The notes under the pieces: model-generated
Told to the model about the DNA's origin: nothing
Database searches by the model: none
The model's input: only the letters and a program-made list of their open reading frames with translations
Shown here: positions 12,950 through 22,531 of the stretch, one piece after another
Position numbering within the stretch: the stretch's first letter is position 1
How the letters are laid out: every line of letters begins with the position of its first letter
Made by a program: the position numbers and the translations under genes
Virus record (IMG/VR): IMGVR_UViG_3300025646_000384
Coordinates: 1-23,436 of that record
Direction: 5' to 3' (one strand)
Length of the DNA stretch: 23,436 bases
From: a virus

Positions 12950-15342
12950 TGAGTGCAAGATTAATTTCAAATTCAATTCCAAATTTATTGAATGGAGTTT
13001 CACAGCAACCCGACACTGTAAAACTTCCTAATCAAGCAACTATTCAAGAAAATGGTTTATCAGATATTATTACAGGTTTAGGTAAAAGACCGCCTACAGA
13101 ACATATAGCAAAATTAAATAATGATACTTTAACAAATTCTAAAGTACATATTATTAATAGAGACACTACCGAACAATATGTTGTCTTATTAAATAATCAA
13201 AGTTTAAAAATTTATGATATTAATGGTAACGCAAAAACATTAGTTACACCTGATGGTCTTACTTATTTAACTTCAACAAATCCAAAAAAAGATTTTAATT
13301 TAGTAACTGTTGCTGATTATACATTTATAGTTAATAAAACTATTGATACTGCAAAATCAGGAACGCTAAGTGCGTCTAGACCAGATGAAGCATTGTTTTA
13401 TGTTAAAAATGGTCAATATAAAACTACATACGAAATTACTATAGATGGAGCTAGTGTAGCTAGTTATCAAACATTAGATAATTCTACTTCATCTAATGCT
13501 AGTTCAATTACAACAGATAATATTGCAACAGAATTGTATAATGATTTAGTTGCTAGTTTATCAGGTTATACTATTAACAGAGACGGTTCTATTATTTATG
13601 TTTCAAAAAATTCTGGAACATTTACAGCTTCGGTATCAGATGGTTTAGGCGGTGACGGTTTAATAATAGTAAAAGATAAAACTAATTCTTTTGCTGATTT
13701 ACCATACAAAGGTTATACAGATTTTGTTGTTGAAATTGTTGGAGACAACGGTAGTGAATACGATAATTATTTTGTTAAATGGGACGGTGACGCTTGGGTA
13801 GAAACAGTTAAAGACGGATTAGACAATGCGTTTGATGTTACTACAATGCCCCATCTTTTAATAAGAACTGCTGATGGTAATTTTAGATTTTGTAAAGCTG
13901 ATGGATCAACTTATACTATTAGTAGTACAACTTATACTCAACCTGAATTTGCACCAAGAACAGTAGGAGACGAAACAACAAGTCCAGACCCTACGTTTGT
14001 TGGTAAAAAAATTAATGACATATTCTTTTATAGAAATAGACTAGGTTTTCTATCTGATGAAAACGTAATCTTTTCTAAAGCTGGAAAGTTTTTTACTTTC
14101 TGGGCAACTACAGTAACTACTGCAATTGATGATGATATGATTGACTTAGCTGTTAGTCATAACAAAGTTTCAATTTTAAAATACGCTGTGCCTTTTAATG
14201 AACAGTTAGTTTTATTTTCGGATCAATCTCAATTTACTTTGGACGCACAAGAAATACTTTCAGCTAAAACAGTTTCAATAAATCAAACTACTGAATATGA
14301 AATTGATGATAGTGCAAAGCCGTTAGGTCTTGGTCAAAACATTTATTTTGGTATTGCTAGAGGTAGTTACGCTGGTGTTAGAGAATATTATGTTAATACT
14401 GACACTGATATTAAAGACGCATTAGATACTACTGTTAATTTACCTAGATATATTGAAGGTGCATTAACTGCACTAAAAGGATCGTCAGCAGAAAATACTT
14501 TATTTGGATTTGCTTCTGGAGAAAGAAATTCTTTATTTGTTTATAAATATTATTTTGACGCTGGATCTAAAGCATTACAAAGATCTTGGTCTAAATATAA
14601 GTTTGTTACTACTGATATTATTTTAGATGGAGATTGTATTCAAAATTATCTTTACGTTGTTATTAAAAGAAACGACGGTACTTATTTAGAAAAGATGAAT
14701 TTAAAAACTAATGAAGTAGACCAGAATTTAACTTTTCCTATTCTATTAGATAGAAAAACAAATTTATCAGGTTCGTATAATGCAAGTACAAATAAAACTA
14801 CTTTTACTTTACCTTACGAAGAAACTAATCCTATGGAAGTAGTTTTAGGTGGTTCTTGGTCTTCAACACAAAGAGGAAGAAATATTGCTATAGCCAGTTC
14901 TACAAATACAACATTAGTTGTTAACGGAGATTATTCAGCTAACCCTGTTATTGTTGGAAGAAAATACACTTTTAAATATCAATTTCCAACTTTCTTTGTA
15001 AGAGAACAAAAATCTTCTGGTAACACATCAACAGTTAACACTGGTAGATTACAATTAAAAAATATGTCTCTTACATTTGGAGACACAGGTTATTTTGAAG
15101 TTAATTTAACTCCATTAGCAAGAAGTACATCTATTTATAAATTTACAGGGCAAACATTAGGTTCTAGTACATTAACTATTGGTCAACCTAATTTAGAGAG
15201 CGGAACGTTTAAGTTTCCTATCCAATGTAAAAACACAGACACAGTTATATTCGTTGCTTCCGATAGTTACTTACCTTGTAATTTATTATCGGCAGAATGG
15301 GAGGGAGTATTCTCTGTTCTTTCTCAAAGAATTATAACCTAA
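12949..15342 (+). CDS. gp12: Tail tubular protein B, nozzle (T7 gp12-like)
   Basis: A 797-residue protein, the T7 gp12 length (794). The start contains SIPNLLNGVSQQPDTVKLPNQATIQENGLSDI, of which the NGVSQQP block is diagnostic of the family. Further family blocks are FVGKKINDIFFYRNRLGFLSDENVIFS and VPFNEQLVLFSDQSQFTL (about residues 345-430), the beta-propeller region. The rest is beta-rich, with repeated Thr/Ser-Asn stretches. Six copies form the nozzle through which DNA leaves. The gene starts on the last base of the adaptor gene stop and ends sharing a base with the next start. Confidence 0.95.
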   Translation: MSARLISNSIPNLLNGVSQQPDTVKLPNQATIQENGLSDIITGLGKRPPTEHIAKLNNDTLTNSKVHIINRDTTEQYVVLLNNQSLKIYDINGNAKTLVTPDGLTYLTSTNPKKDFNLVTVADYTFIVNKTIDTAKSGTLSASRPDEALFYVKNGQYKTTYEITIDGASVASYQTLDNSTSSNASSITTDNIATELYNDLVASLSGYTINRDGSIIYVSKNSGTFTASVSDGLGGDGLIIVKDKTNSFADLPYKGYTDFVVEIVGDNGSEYDNYFVKWDGDAWVETVKDGLDNAFDVTTMPHLLIRTADGNFRFCKADGSTYTISSTTYTQPEFAPRTVGDETTSPDPTFVGKKINDIFFYRNRLGFLSDENVIFSKAGKFFTFWATTVTTAIDDDMIDLAVSHNKVSILKYAVPFNEQLVLFSDQSQFTLDAQEILSAKTVSINQTTEYEIDDSAKPLGLGQNIYFGIARGSYAGVREYYVNTDTDIKDALDTTVNLPRYIEGALTALKGSSAENTLFGFASGERNSLFVYKYYFDAGSKALQRSWSKYKFVTTDIILDGDCIQNYLYVVIKRNDGTYLEKMNLKTNEVDQNLTFPILLDRKTNLSGSYNASTNKTTFTLPYEETNPMEVVLGGSWSSTQRGRNIAIASSTNTTLVVNGDYSANPVIVGRKYTFKYQFPTFFVREQKSSGNTSTVNTGRLQLKNMSLTFGDTGYFEVNLTPLARSTSIYKFTGQTLGSSTLTIGQPNLESGTFKFPIQCKNTDTVIFVASDSYLPCNLLSAEWEGVFSVLSQRIIT

Positions 15343-15803
15343 TGAAAATAGATGAAATAGAAACAACAAGTAAGCATATAAAGTTATTAGCAAAGAATTT
15401 AAGACCAGAAGATGAAAGAGAAATAGTTTCTAAAACTGGTACAACAAATTTACAAAAGACTTTACTTAAAGGATTTACAATGACTGATTATTGTAGATCG
15501 TTTTTTGTTGATGATAAAATTGCAGGTGTATACGGAGTAGTTGCGTCACTAGATGACAAAAACATTGGATCTCCGTTTTTACTATGCACACCTAATATTA
15601 AGAAAATTAAAATAAAGTTTTTAAGAGAGTGTAGAAAAAGAGTTCAAGAAATGCAAGACAAGTTTCCTGTGTTATTTAATTATATAGATAGTCGAAACCA
15701 ATTACATTTAACTTGGCTTAAATGGTGTGGTTTTAAAATTATAAACGAAAAAAAATTTAATGATGTCCTGTTTTATGGATTTTTAAAGGAGAAAAATAAA
15801 TAA
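15342..15803 (+). CDS. gp13: Internal virion protein, GNAT-like (T7 gp13-like)
   Basis: A 153-residue protein in the gp13 slot. The outline fits the phage acetyltransferase-like family (GNAT fold, DUF2833) to which T7 gp13 belongs: helix AKNLRPEDEREIVSK, then FFVDDKIAGVYGVVAS, a core strand SPFLLCTP, a basic helix IKIKFLRECRKRVQEMQDKFPVLFNYID, and HLTWLKWCGFKI (about residues 128-139), which in acetyltransferases is the alpha/beta end near the acyl pocket. The usual acetyl-CoA pyrophosphate loop (Q/R-x-x-G-x-G/A) is not visible, so catalysis is doubtful. The ATG at 15342 overlaps the previous stop; an earlier in-frame start at 15297 would reach far into the nozzle gene. Confidence 0.8.
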   Translation: MKIDEIETTSKHIKLLAKNLRPEDEREIVSKTGTTNLQKTLLKGFTMTDYCRSFFVDDKIAGVYGVVASLDDKNIGSPFLLCTPNIKKIKIKFLRECRKRVQEMQDKFPVLFNYIDSRNQLHLTWLKWCGFKIINEKKFNDVLFYGFLKEKNK

Positions 15804-15804
15804 T

Positions 15805-16401
15805 ATGTGTACAATGGAAGCGTATGTTGCGGCTAGAGTTTTTCAAGGATACAATCAATATCAAACTGATAAAGCTAAAGCTAAAAACATAAATGATACG
15901 GCAACAGCTAACGCAGAAAGATTAAGAAACGAAGCTATCTACACAGATAATTCTCTAATTAGAAGTCAAGAAAGTGAAAAAGATAAAGCGGCTTTCCAAA
16001 AAGAACAAGTACAAGAAAAGAAACTTTTAACAGAAGGTACTGCTAAAGTTGCTTTCTTTGAAAAAGGTCTTGGTGGTAATTTATACAACACAATTCTTGG
16101 AGATATTGCCAGACAAGGGGCAAAACAATTTAATACAATTGATTTAAACTACGAAAACAAATTACGTCAAATTACAGACGAAAGATTAATGTATAATCGA
16201 AAATATACTAATCAAATTATTTCTTTACCTAGAGCATACAAACCTAGTTTTATGACTTATGCGTTAGAAACGGCAGTAGATATTGGTGGTATGTACGTTA
16301 TGAATCAAGCACCTTCAACGCCAAAGGTTTCTCGATATGATGGGGCAAGCTCAATGGGTGATTATATGAAAAATCCAACAGGATATAGCGGGAGCAGTTA
16401 A
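15805..16401 (+). CDS. gp14: Internal core / ejection protein (T7 gp14-like)
   Basis: A 198-residue protein the length of T7 gp14 (196) and, like it, starting with Met-Cys. A hydrophobic-aromatic start is followed by a long helical, charged region (about 20-130) rich in Ala, Glu, Lys and Gln with QESEKDKAAFQKEQVQEKK, and a later hydrophobic segment (YALETAVDIGGMYVMNQAP, about 152-170). In T7 gp14 is ejected first and forms a channel in the outer membrane. AAGGAG at 15785-15790 is 14 nt before the ATG, so the ribosome site is suboptimal. The stop overlaps the gp15-like start (TAATG). Confidence 0.85.
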   Translation: MCTMEAYVAARVFQGYNQYQTDKAKAKNINDTATANAERLRNEAIYTDNSLIRSQESEKDKAAFQKEQVQEKKLLTEGTAKVAFFEKGLGGNLYNTILGDIARQGAKQFNTIDLNYENKLRQITDERLMYNRKYTNQIISLPRAYKPSFMTYALETAVDIGGMYVMNQAPSTPKVSRYDGASSMGDYMKNPTGYSGSS

Positions 16402-18482
16402 TGGCTAAGATTAATACGGATATAGGTGTAAATATAAATTTAGAAAATGCACCAGTAACAAAACCTATTTTAGATGTTGGCTCAGAAAAAATAGTAGGTA
16501 AAGATAGATTTCAAGCATTAGCTGATACTCTTGCGGCTATTAACCCAACAATAAAACAACTTGCTGACAAACAATTAAAACAAGAAGCAAAACAATCGTT
16601 TGAACAAGGTCAAGCACAGATTAATGGTATGACTTTAGATCAAGCACGTCAGGCACACAAAAGCGGATTTCCTGATATTTACAATGGTTGGGCTAGATAT
16701 GGTGCATACAAACAATATGCAATTAATTCAGTAGATAATTTTGTTCAAGATTTTAAAGATCAATACGTTTCAAAAAGATATGAAAGTAATTATAATTGGC
16801 AAGATCACTACAACGAGCTTAGTCAACAATATTTATCTGATAAAGAAGGAGACGAATTTTTTGCATCAGCTTATAATCAAGGTACAGCAGAATTAAGAAG
16901 ATGGTTAAACGTTAAAGAATTTGAAAAACAACAAGAAGAATTACAATATAAAGTAATTGGTAATGCTTCTTTATCTTTACAAAATTTACCTACAAAAGTT
17001 GAAGAACAATTAGAAATTGCTTTTTACAATGCTAACCCTATCGAAACGTTAGGTAAAGATTACAAAGAAAAGAAAGCTAAATTCTTTCAAGAGAATATGT
17101 CTAAAACATTTGTAGATATGTTCTATAACCTTAAAGAAAATAGAAACCCTGCGTTATCTTTAGCTGATTACGATGAAGTTGTGCTAAGTGAAGCTGAATT
17201 ACACGCTAAATTAGATGGTAGGTTTGCCGCTGAATATATTACTCTATTAACTACAAATAGACCAGATGGATCTCCAGCTATTATAAACAATCCTAAATTT
17301 CAAGGTAGAGTAAGTAATTTAGTTGAAAAATTAAATGAAGCAATAAAATTAAACGCAGACACTGCTAATTGGTTTAATGGGAACGTAGCTTCATTACCTA
17401 AAACAGATAGAACTAAATTAGGTTCAGATATTTTTGATAAAGAATACAGAATTAGAAAATCACAAGGTATGTCTAATGCTGACGCTTTCTTATCAACTAC
17501 TATGTCTTTAATGACGGGTATGCAAAAGAATGAGCCTATTAAACAAATTGAAGATTTATTAGCTAAACCTGTTACTGGTCAATATACAGAAGATAACAAA
17601 CTTGCTCTAGAAGTTTATGCCGCTTTAGATAAAGCTGGTATTACTGGTATTTATTTTAAAGAAAACGATAAAAATAAATATTTATTTTATGTTGCTAACG
17701 TTAAAAGTAAAGCAGGGCAAGATCCAAGAGATATTGTAAGAGAACTTGGAACAGCAAATACAATTACTAAACAAGTTTCTCAATTAACGTCAGAAGATAA
17801 AAAATCATTACAAACAGCTTCGGGTAATATGGCTTATGCACCAAACCAAGAATTATTTTATATGGTGGCACAGTATTTTAAAAATATTAATACTGATATT
17901 AATAATGATGATTATATAAATCAAACTAAAGATTTTATTGATAAACATTATTCAAATATTAACGGTAGATGGGTAAGTAAATTTAAAATTAATCAATTAG
18001 GCACAACACCAGATAAATACGATACTTTTAAAATATCTGCCATAGAATTACTTAAAGAAAAATTAAACGTTGATAAGAAAATTATTCAAGAAGTTGATTT
18101 AGTAGGATTTTCTTTAGATGAAACAAACATTGACGTAGGTTCATATTTAGGAACTAAAATTGATAGCGTAGATTTAAATAATTATGAATTAATAGTCGAC
18201 GATACTCGTGACACTTTATATTTCAAAGAATCTGATGGAACATTATTAGATGTACCTGCAACAGTAGAATACAAAAACGGACAAACAGTTTGGTTAGAAG
18301 TTCCTATTGGTCTTGTTAAACAAAGAATTGAAGAAAAAGAAGCTAAACAAAGAGAAATTAATAATAATTTAAGAATGAAGAAAGACGCTGAATTTAGAAA
18401 AAAACAAAAAAGATTAAGAGAGTTAGAATCAATGGGAGTTAGTGCAGGAAATTTAGGACAAGGAGAATTATTTAAATTTTAA
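16401..18482 (+). CDS. gp15: Internal core / ejection protein (T7 gp15-like)
   Basis: A 693-residue, mostly helical protein, near the T7 gp15 length (747) and in its slot. The N-terminal part (DRFQALADTLAAINPTIKQLADKQ, about 34-57) and the block FEQGQAQINGMTLDQARQAHKSGFPDIYNGWARYGAYKQYA (about 67-107) match the family pattern in which a short helix precedes a G-x-x-x-x-N-P/Y-W-x-R-x-G element. The end is a basic coiled coil (about 635-680). In T7 this protein forms the periplasmic tunnel with gp16 and the core inside the head. GGGAG at 16391-16395 precedes the ATG at 5 nt. Confidence 0.9.
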   Translation: MAKINTDIGVNINLENAPVTKPILDVGSEKIVGKDRFQALADTLAAINPTIKQLADKQLKQEAKQSFEQGQAQINGMTLDQARQAHKSGFPDIYNGWARYGAYKQYAINSVDNFVQDFKDQYVSKRYESNYNWQDHYNELSQQYLSDKEGDEFFASAYNQGTAELRRWLNVKEFEKQQEELQYKVIGNASLSLQNLPTKVEEQLEIAFYNANPIETLGKDYKEKKAKFFQENMSKTFVDMFYNLKENRNPALSLADYDEVVLSEAELHAKLDGRFAAEYITLLTTNRPDGSPAIINNPKFQGRVSNLVEKLNEAIKLNADTANWFNGNVASLPKTDRTKLGSDIFDKEYRIRKSQGMSNADAFLSTTMSLMTGMQKNEPIKQIEDLLAKPVTGQYTEDNKLALEVYAALDKAGITGIYFKENDKNKYLFYVANVKSKAGQDPRDIVRELGTANTITKQVSQLTSEDKKSLQTASGNMAYAPNQELFYMVAQYFKNINTDINNDDYINQTKDFIDKHYSNINGRWVSKFKINQLGTTPDKYDTFKISAIELLKEKLNVDKKIIQEVDLVGFSLDETNIDVGSYLGTKIDSVDLNNYELIVDDTRDTLYFKESDGTLLDVPATVEYKNGQTVWLEVPIGLVKQRIEEKEAKQREINNNLRMKKDAEFRKKQKRLRELESMGVSAGNLGQGELFKF

Positions 18483-18487
18483 ATATT

Positions 18488-21400
18488 ATGGCAAATATAA
18501 ATTGGGATTTTATTTCAGAACTCGAAGGTAAAGGCGTAAAGAAAGCTTATGTACCAAGTGAAAACTCTGGTGTTACTGTTGCAACTGGATTTGATCTAAA
18601 AGAAAAAGATGTCAATACATTAAGTCAAATGGGTATTTCTACAGATACAATTGACACTTTATCTAAATTCTTTGGTATGTCTGGAGCTGAGGCTGAAGAA
18701 GCTTCTAAAGGATTTGAATTAACTGACGCACAAGTTACTGAAATCGATAAAGCAAGTCATAACTGGTATACAGATCAAGTAATTAAAACTTACAACTCAC
18801 ATAACCCTGTAAAACCATTTGAAGAATTATCACAAGCACAACAAACTGTATTAGCTTCTGTAGGATTTCAACACGGAACTTCTTTTACTAGAAAAGATGG
18901 TTCAGATATGAATTTTATTAAACAAGCGGCTAGTGGAGATTGGGACGCTGTTTTAGGTAATTTAAGAAACTTTGGAGATCAATTCTCTACAAGAAGAAAT
19001 AAAGAAGCTGATTTACTAGAGACAGAAAAAAAAACTCTTGATGTAAGAAAATTTACACCAATAGATATTACTAAACAAAAGTATTTATGGTCAGAAGAAC
19101 CTGATGTAAGTCGTGGTTTGTTTTTAGATCAAGCATACAACGCTAGTGAATTACAAAAATTTATTGAAGAAGAAAGAACTGTTCCTGAAATATTAAAAGC
19201 TACAATTCAAGAGAACACTATATTTGCAAATGCTTGGGAATTATTTGCGACTCCAACTTTTATGCAACAAGATGGTTTTAGTTGGGATAATAATAAAGAA
19301 GAATTTGACGCTGTAATTAAACAATATAATTTAAATGATGAATTTGCAGATAGTTTAGTTGGTGCATTAAATAGTGATCATTTAAAATATCTTGCGGAGA
19401 AAGCGTCTAACCATCAAAAAAATGCAGAACTATTAGCTTCATTAGGTTGGAAAGGTATAGCATTACAATTCGGTACTTTTATTTTAGATCCTGTAAATTT
19501 ATTAGGATACGGAGCTTTAAATAAAGTAATGAAAGGTGGTCAGTTTTTAACTGGTCTAACAAGAAGACAAGAATTTCTTAAAAAAGGTTTAGCTTATGGT
19601 GCTTTGGAAGGGGCTTTGTATTCTCCAATAGCGGCTAACAACCCTACAATGGGCTTAAATGACGTGCTTATCGCCTCAGCTTTAGGTGGTACTCTTGGAG
19701 GGGGTATATCCGCCCTTACCGCAAAACATTTAAAGAATGTTGCTAGAGCAACTCAAAAACAGGATTTAATTGAAAATGGATTAAAACCTACTGACAAAGC
19801 TAATAAAACTATATTTAAAAACACTAAACATTCTTTAAAAAATAAAAAACTTATTAATGATTTAAATGATACTTCGTTAATTGATAACGTTGAATTGTTT
19901 TTTCCTAAATTAAGAAACTTACCTTTTGCATTTGGTTTATTTAGTGCAAACAGATCTGGAACTTTAGGTTCATCAATATCTAAAAAAGTTAGGTTATTTA
20001 ATTTTAAATCATTAGAAGAACCAGTTGGTTACAAAGATGTAAAAACTGGTAAAGCCGCAGTTCAAGACACAACTGTTGAAATGGCTAGAGATCAAGTTGT
20101 TATGCAAGCTCATAGTACAGTCTACACTAATGTAGGCGAAGCTATGAAAGGATATTTAAAAGCAAGAGGCTACGGTGCAGTAAAAGGTTTCTTTCAATTT
20201 GGTCTTAAAACACAATTTATGCACGACACTAAGAGAGTGATTATTGCTCTTAGTAGACAAGAAAAGAAATTTAAATTAAGTGCTGGAGAACAAGCATTAT
20301 TAAGAGATCCAAATTTAGTTAAAGCGGCAAATGCTTATGCAGACGGTTTTCAACTATGGGCTAAATTATTAAAAGAAGCTGGAGTTGAAGGTGCAGAAGA
20401 TTTAGCACAAGACACTGGTAGATTTTATGTACCAAGAAAAATAAGTTTAGAGAGTTTTCAACAATTAGAAAAAAGACTTGGGGAAGAAGGTGTAGAAGAT
20501 TTAATTACCCAAGCTATTGCTAATCAACAACCATTATTAAATAGATTAGATAACCCAATTGCTAAAGCTGAAAAAGCAAAAGTTAAAACACCTGATGGTA
20601 ATAAACAAATATCTATTACTAAAGCTAGAGCATTAGCTAGGGTGATAGTGAAAGCGGCTAAATACAATAGTCGTATGGGTGGTTTTGATATTGAACAGCT
20701 TATAAGAATTAAAAACCCTGAGATGTTAAGAGAATACATTGATGATGTATTTTCTAATTTAACACCAGAACAAAGAGATACTTTATTTGATGGTTTAAAA
20801 AATCAAATTAGTGTTTTAACTTCGGGAAGATTTAAACAAAGAATTAGATTAAACGAAAACTTTGAAACAACTATTAACGGTCAAAAAGTACGTTTAGATG
20901 AACTCTTTGAAAATGATGTAGATTTATTGTGGCATTCATACACTAATGAAATGGCTGGCTGGTATTCATTATCAGATAGATTAGGTATCAAAAGTAGAAA
21001 TGAATGGTTAAAATACAAAAACGAATTATTTAATGATATTGACACATCTTATCGTGATCCAGATTCTATTCCAGAATTTAAAAAATTAAAAAACAAAGCT
21101 CAAAGAATAGCTGGCGGTAAATTTATTGCCCAAGAAGAAAAAGATACAATTGACAGTTTCTTTAATAATCTTATGGGACGATCTACTGAATCAGGCGACC
21201 CAACAGTCGGTGTAAATAAATGGTTAGCTAATTTAAGAAGATTTAATTTTATTAGAGTATTAAACCAAGTAGGTATAGCACAGTTACCTGAGTATGGAGT
21301 AGCTACATCACAACAAGGATTTAGAGTTTTATTAAATGAAATACCTGCATTTAGAAAATTATTTTCTGACGCACAAGCTGGAAAAATTGAAGATACATTT

Positions 21401-22528
21401 TATAAAGATTTAGCTGTAATTGGATCATCTAATGGGGACGATTACATATTTAGACAATTCCAAGCTATAGACGTTTTAGATAGAGGTGTTTCTCAATTAG
21501 ATACATCTGCTAGAGGTAAGTATGGCAAAGCTGTTACTAACACTTTAGAAAAAGGAACAGGACACGCCTCTGGACTTATTCATATAGATAGAAACCAACG
21601 AAGAATAGCTATGAGATTGTTTATTCATAGACTAGCAGAAGATTTAATAGATGTTTCTAAAGGCGGTAAATTTATAGACGAAATATCTAAAGGAAGATTA
21701 AATAGATATAGAGTTTTAGGATTATCAGATCAAGATTTAATTGCATTAGCAAAAGAATTTAATAGTCCAAATGTTGTTACAGAAGTTACAGGTTTAGGAC
21801 GTAGAGTTTTACAATTTGATTTTGTTAATTTTAAAGATCAAAATTTAGTTAAGAAGTTTGGTATTGCAGTTAATAGATATACTAAACGAGCAGTCCAATA
21901 CAATATGATTGGAGACACTAATAGATTTTTTTCTGACAGCAAATGGGGAAAAACAATGTCTCAATTCAGACAGTTTATTATGACTGCTTGGAGTAAACAG
22001 TTTTTACATAACGTAGCTATGGGAGATTTCCAAACATTTTCTATGTTTATGTATACATCATTAATTGGCGGTGCTTCTTATATTGCACAATCTCATTTCA
22101 ATACTATTGGTATGAGTGATAATGAAAAGAAAGCATACCTTAAAAAGAAACTTGGTAATCAAGGAGACTATACTAAAGTTGCATTAGCTTCTTTTCAAAG
22201 AGCTGGCTGGTCTTCTGTAATGCCTCCGTTTATGGATATGGTTTTAGGTCAAGTAGCTCCTGAATATAGATTTAATACTAGATCATCAGGACAAGAAATG
22301 AATCTTATTACTGGAAACCCCACTTATGATTTAGGTGAGAAAACTTTTAGTATAGCTGGTTCGTTTTTGAAAACTATGTTTAATTCAGATTACAACTTTT
22401 CTAAACAAGATTTAAATAGAATAATGAGAATACTTCCATATCAAAACTTATATGGAATTAACCAATTACTAAATTACATAAGAGATAATTCTGGATTACC
22501 AGATCAAGGAACAAGGAGTTTATATTAA
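18488..22528 (+). CDS. gp16: Internal core / ejection protein with N-terminal pesticin/T4-lysozyme-like domain (T7 gp16-like)
   Basis: A 1346-residue protein, similar in length to T7 gp16 (1318). T7 gp16 starts with a lytic transglycosylase domain. Here the first about 185 residues look different: FISELEGKG then SGVTVATGFDLK, matching the muramidase core of pesticin and T4 lysozyme. Candidate catalytic residues are Glu13, Thr30 and Asp36; the six-residue Thr-Asp spacing equals that of pesticin. The domain should cut peptidoglycan during DNA ejection. The rest is a large helical channel protein: hydrophobic segments near 318-345 and a Gly/Ala-rich stretch near 389-412 (LIASALGGTLGGGISAL) could insert in the inner membrane. 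The 5-nt gap from the gp15-like gene and a distant AAGGAG suggest coupled translation. Confidence 0.92.
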   Translation: MANINWDFISELEGKGVKKAYVPSENSGVTVATGFDLKEKDVNTLSQMGISTDTIDTLSKFFGMSGAEAEEASKGFELTDAQVTEIDKASHNWYTDQVIKTYNSHNPVKPFEELSQAQQTVLASVGFQHGTSFTRKDGSDMNFIKQAASGDWDAVLGNLRNFGDQFSTRRNKEADLLETEKKTLDVRKFTPIDITKQKYLWSEEPDVSRGLFLDQAYNASELQKFIEEERTVPEILKATIQENTIFANAWELFATPTFMQQDGFSWDNNKEEFDAVIKQYNLNDEFADSLVGALNSDHLKYLAEKASNHQKNAELLASLGWKGIALQFGTFILDPVNLLGYGALNKVMKGGQFLTGLTRRQEFLKKGLAYGALEGALYSPIAANNPTMGLNDVLIASALGGTLGGGISALTAKHLKNVARATQKQDLIENGLKPTDKANKTIFKNTKHSLKNKKLINDLNDTSLIDNVELFFPKLRNLPFAFGLFSANRSGTLGSSISKKVRLFNFKSLEEPVGYKDVKTGKAAVQDTTVEMARDQVVMQAHSTVYTNVGEAMKGYLKARGYGAVKGFFQFGLKTQFMHDTKRVIIALSRQEKKFKLSAGEQALLRDPNLVKAANAYADGFQLWAKLLKEAGVEGAEDLAQDTGRFYVPRKISLESFQQLEKRLGEEGVEDLITQAIANQQPLLNRLDNPIAKAEKAKVKTPDGNKQISITKARALARVIVKAAKYNSRMGGFDIEQLIRIKNPEMLREYIDDVFSNLTPEQRDTLFDGLKNQISVLTSGRFKQRIRLNENFETTINGQKVRLDELFENDVDLLWHSYTNEMAGWYSLSDRLGIKSRNEWLKYKNELFNDIDTSYRDPDSIPEFKKLKNKAQRIAGGKFIAQEEKDTIDSFFNNLMGRSTESGDPTVGVNKWLANLRRFNFIRVLNQVGIAQLPEYGVATSQQGFRVLLNEIPAFRKLFSDAQAGKIEDTFYKDLAVIGSSNGDDYIFRQFQAIDVLDRGVSQLDTSARGKYGKAVTNTLEKGTGHASGLIHIDRNQRRIAMRLFIHRLAEDLIDVSKGGKFIDEISKGRLNRYRVLGLSDQDLIALAKEFNSPNVVTEVTGLGRRVLQFDFVNFKDQNLVKKFGIAVNRYTKRAVQYNMIGDTNRFFSDSKWGKTMSQFRQFIMTAWSKQFLHNVAMGDFQTFSMFMYTSLIGGASYIAQSHFNTIGMSDNEKKAYLKKKLGNQGDYTKVALASFQRAGWSSVMPPFMDMVLGQVAPEYRFNTRSSGQEMNLITGNPTYDLGEKTFSIAGSFLKTMFNSDYNFSKQDLNRIMRILPYQNLYGINQLLNYIRDNSGLPDQGTRSLY

Positions 22529-22531
22529 AGT

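Noticed and set aside
15342-15803. Active acetyltransferase
   Set aside because: The fold outline fits GNAT, but the acetyl-CoA binding loop is not visible; only a structural gp13-like role is supported.
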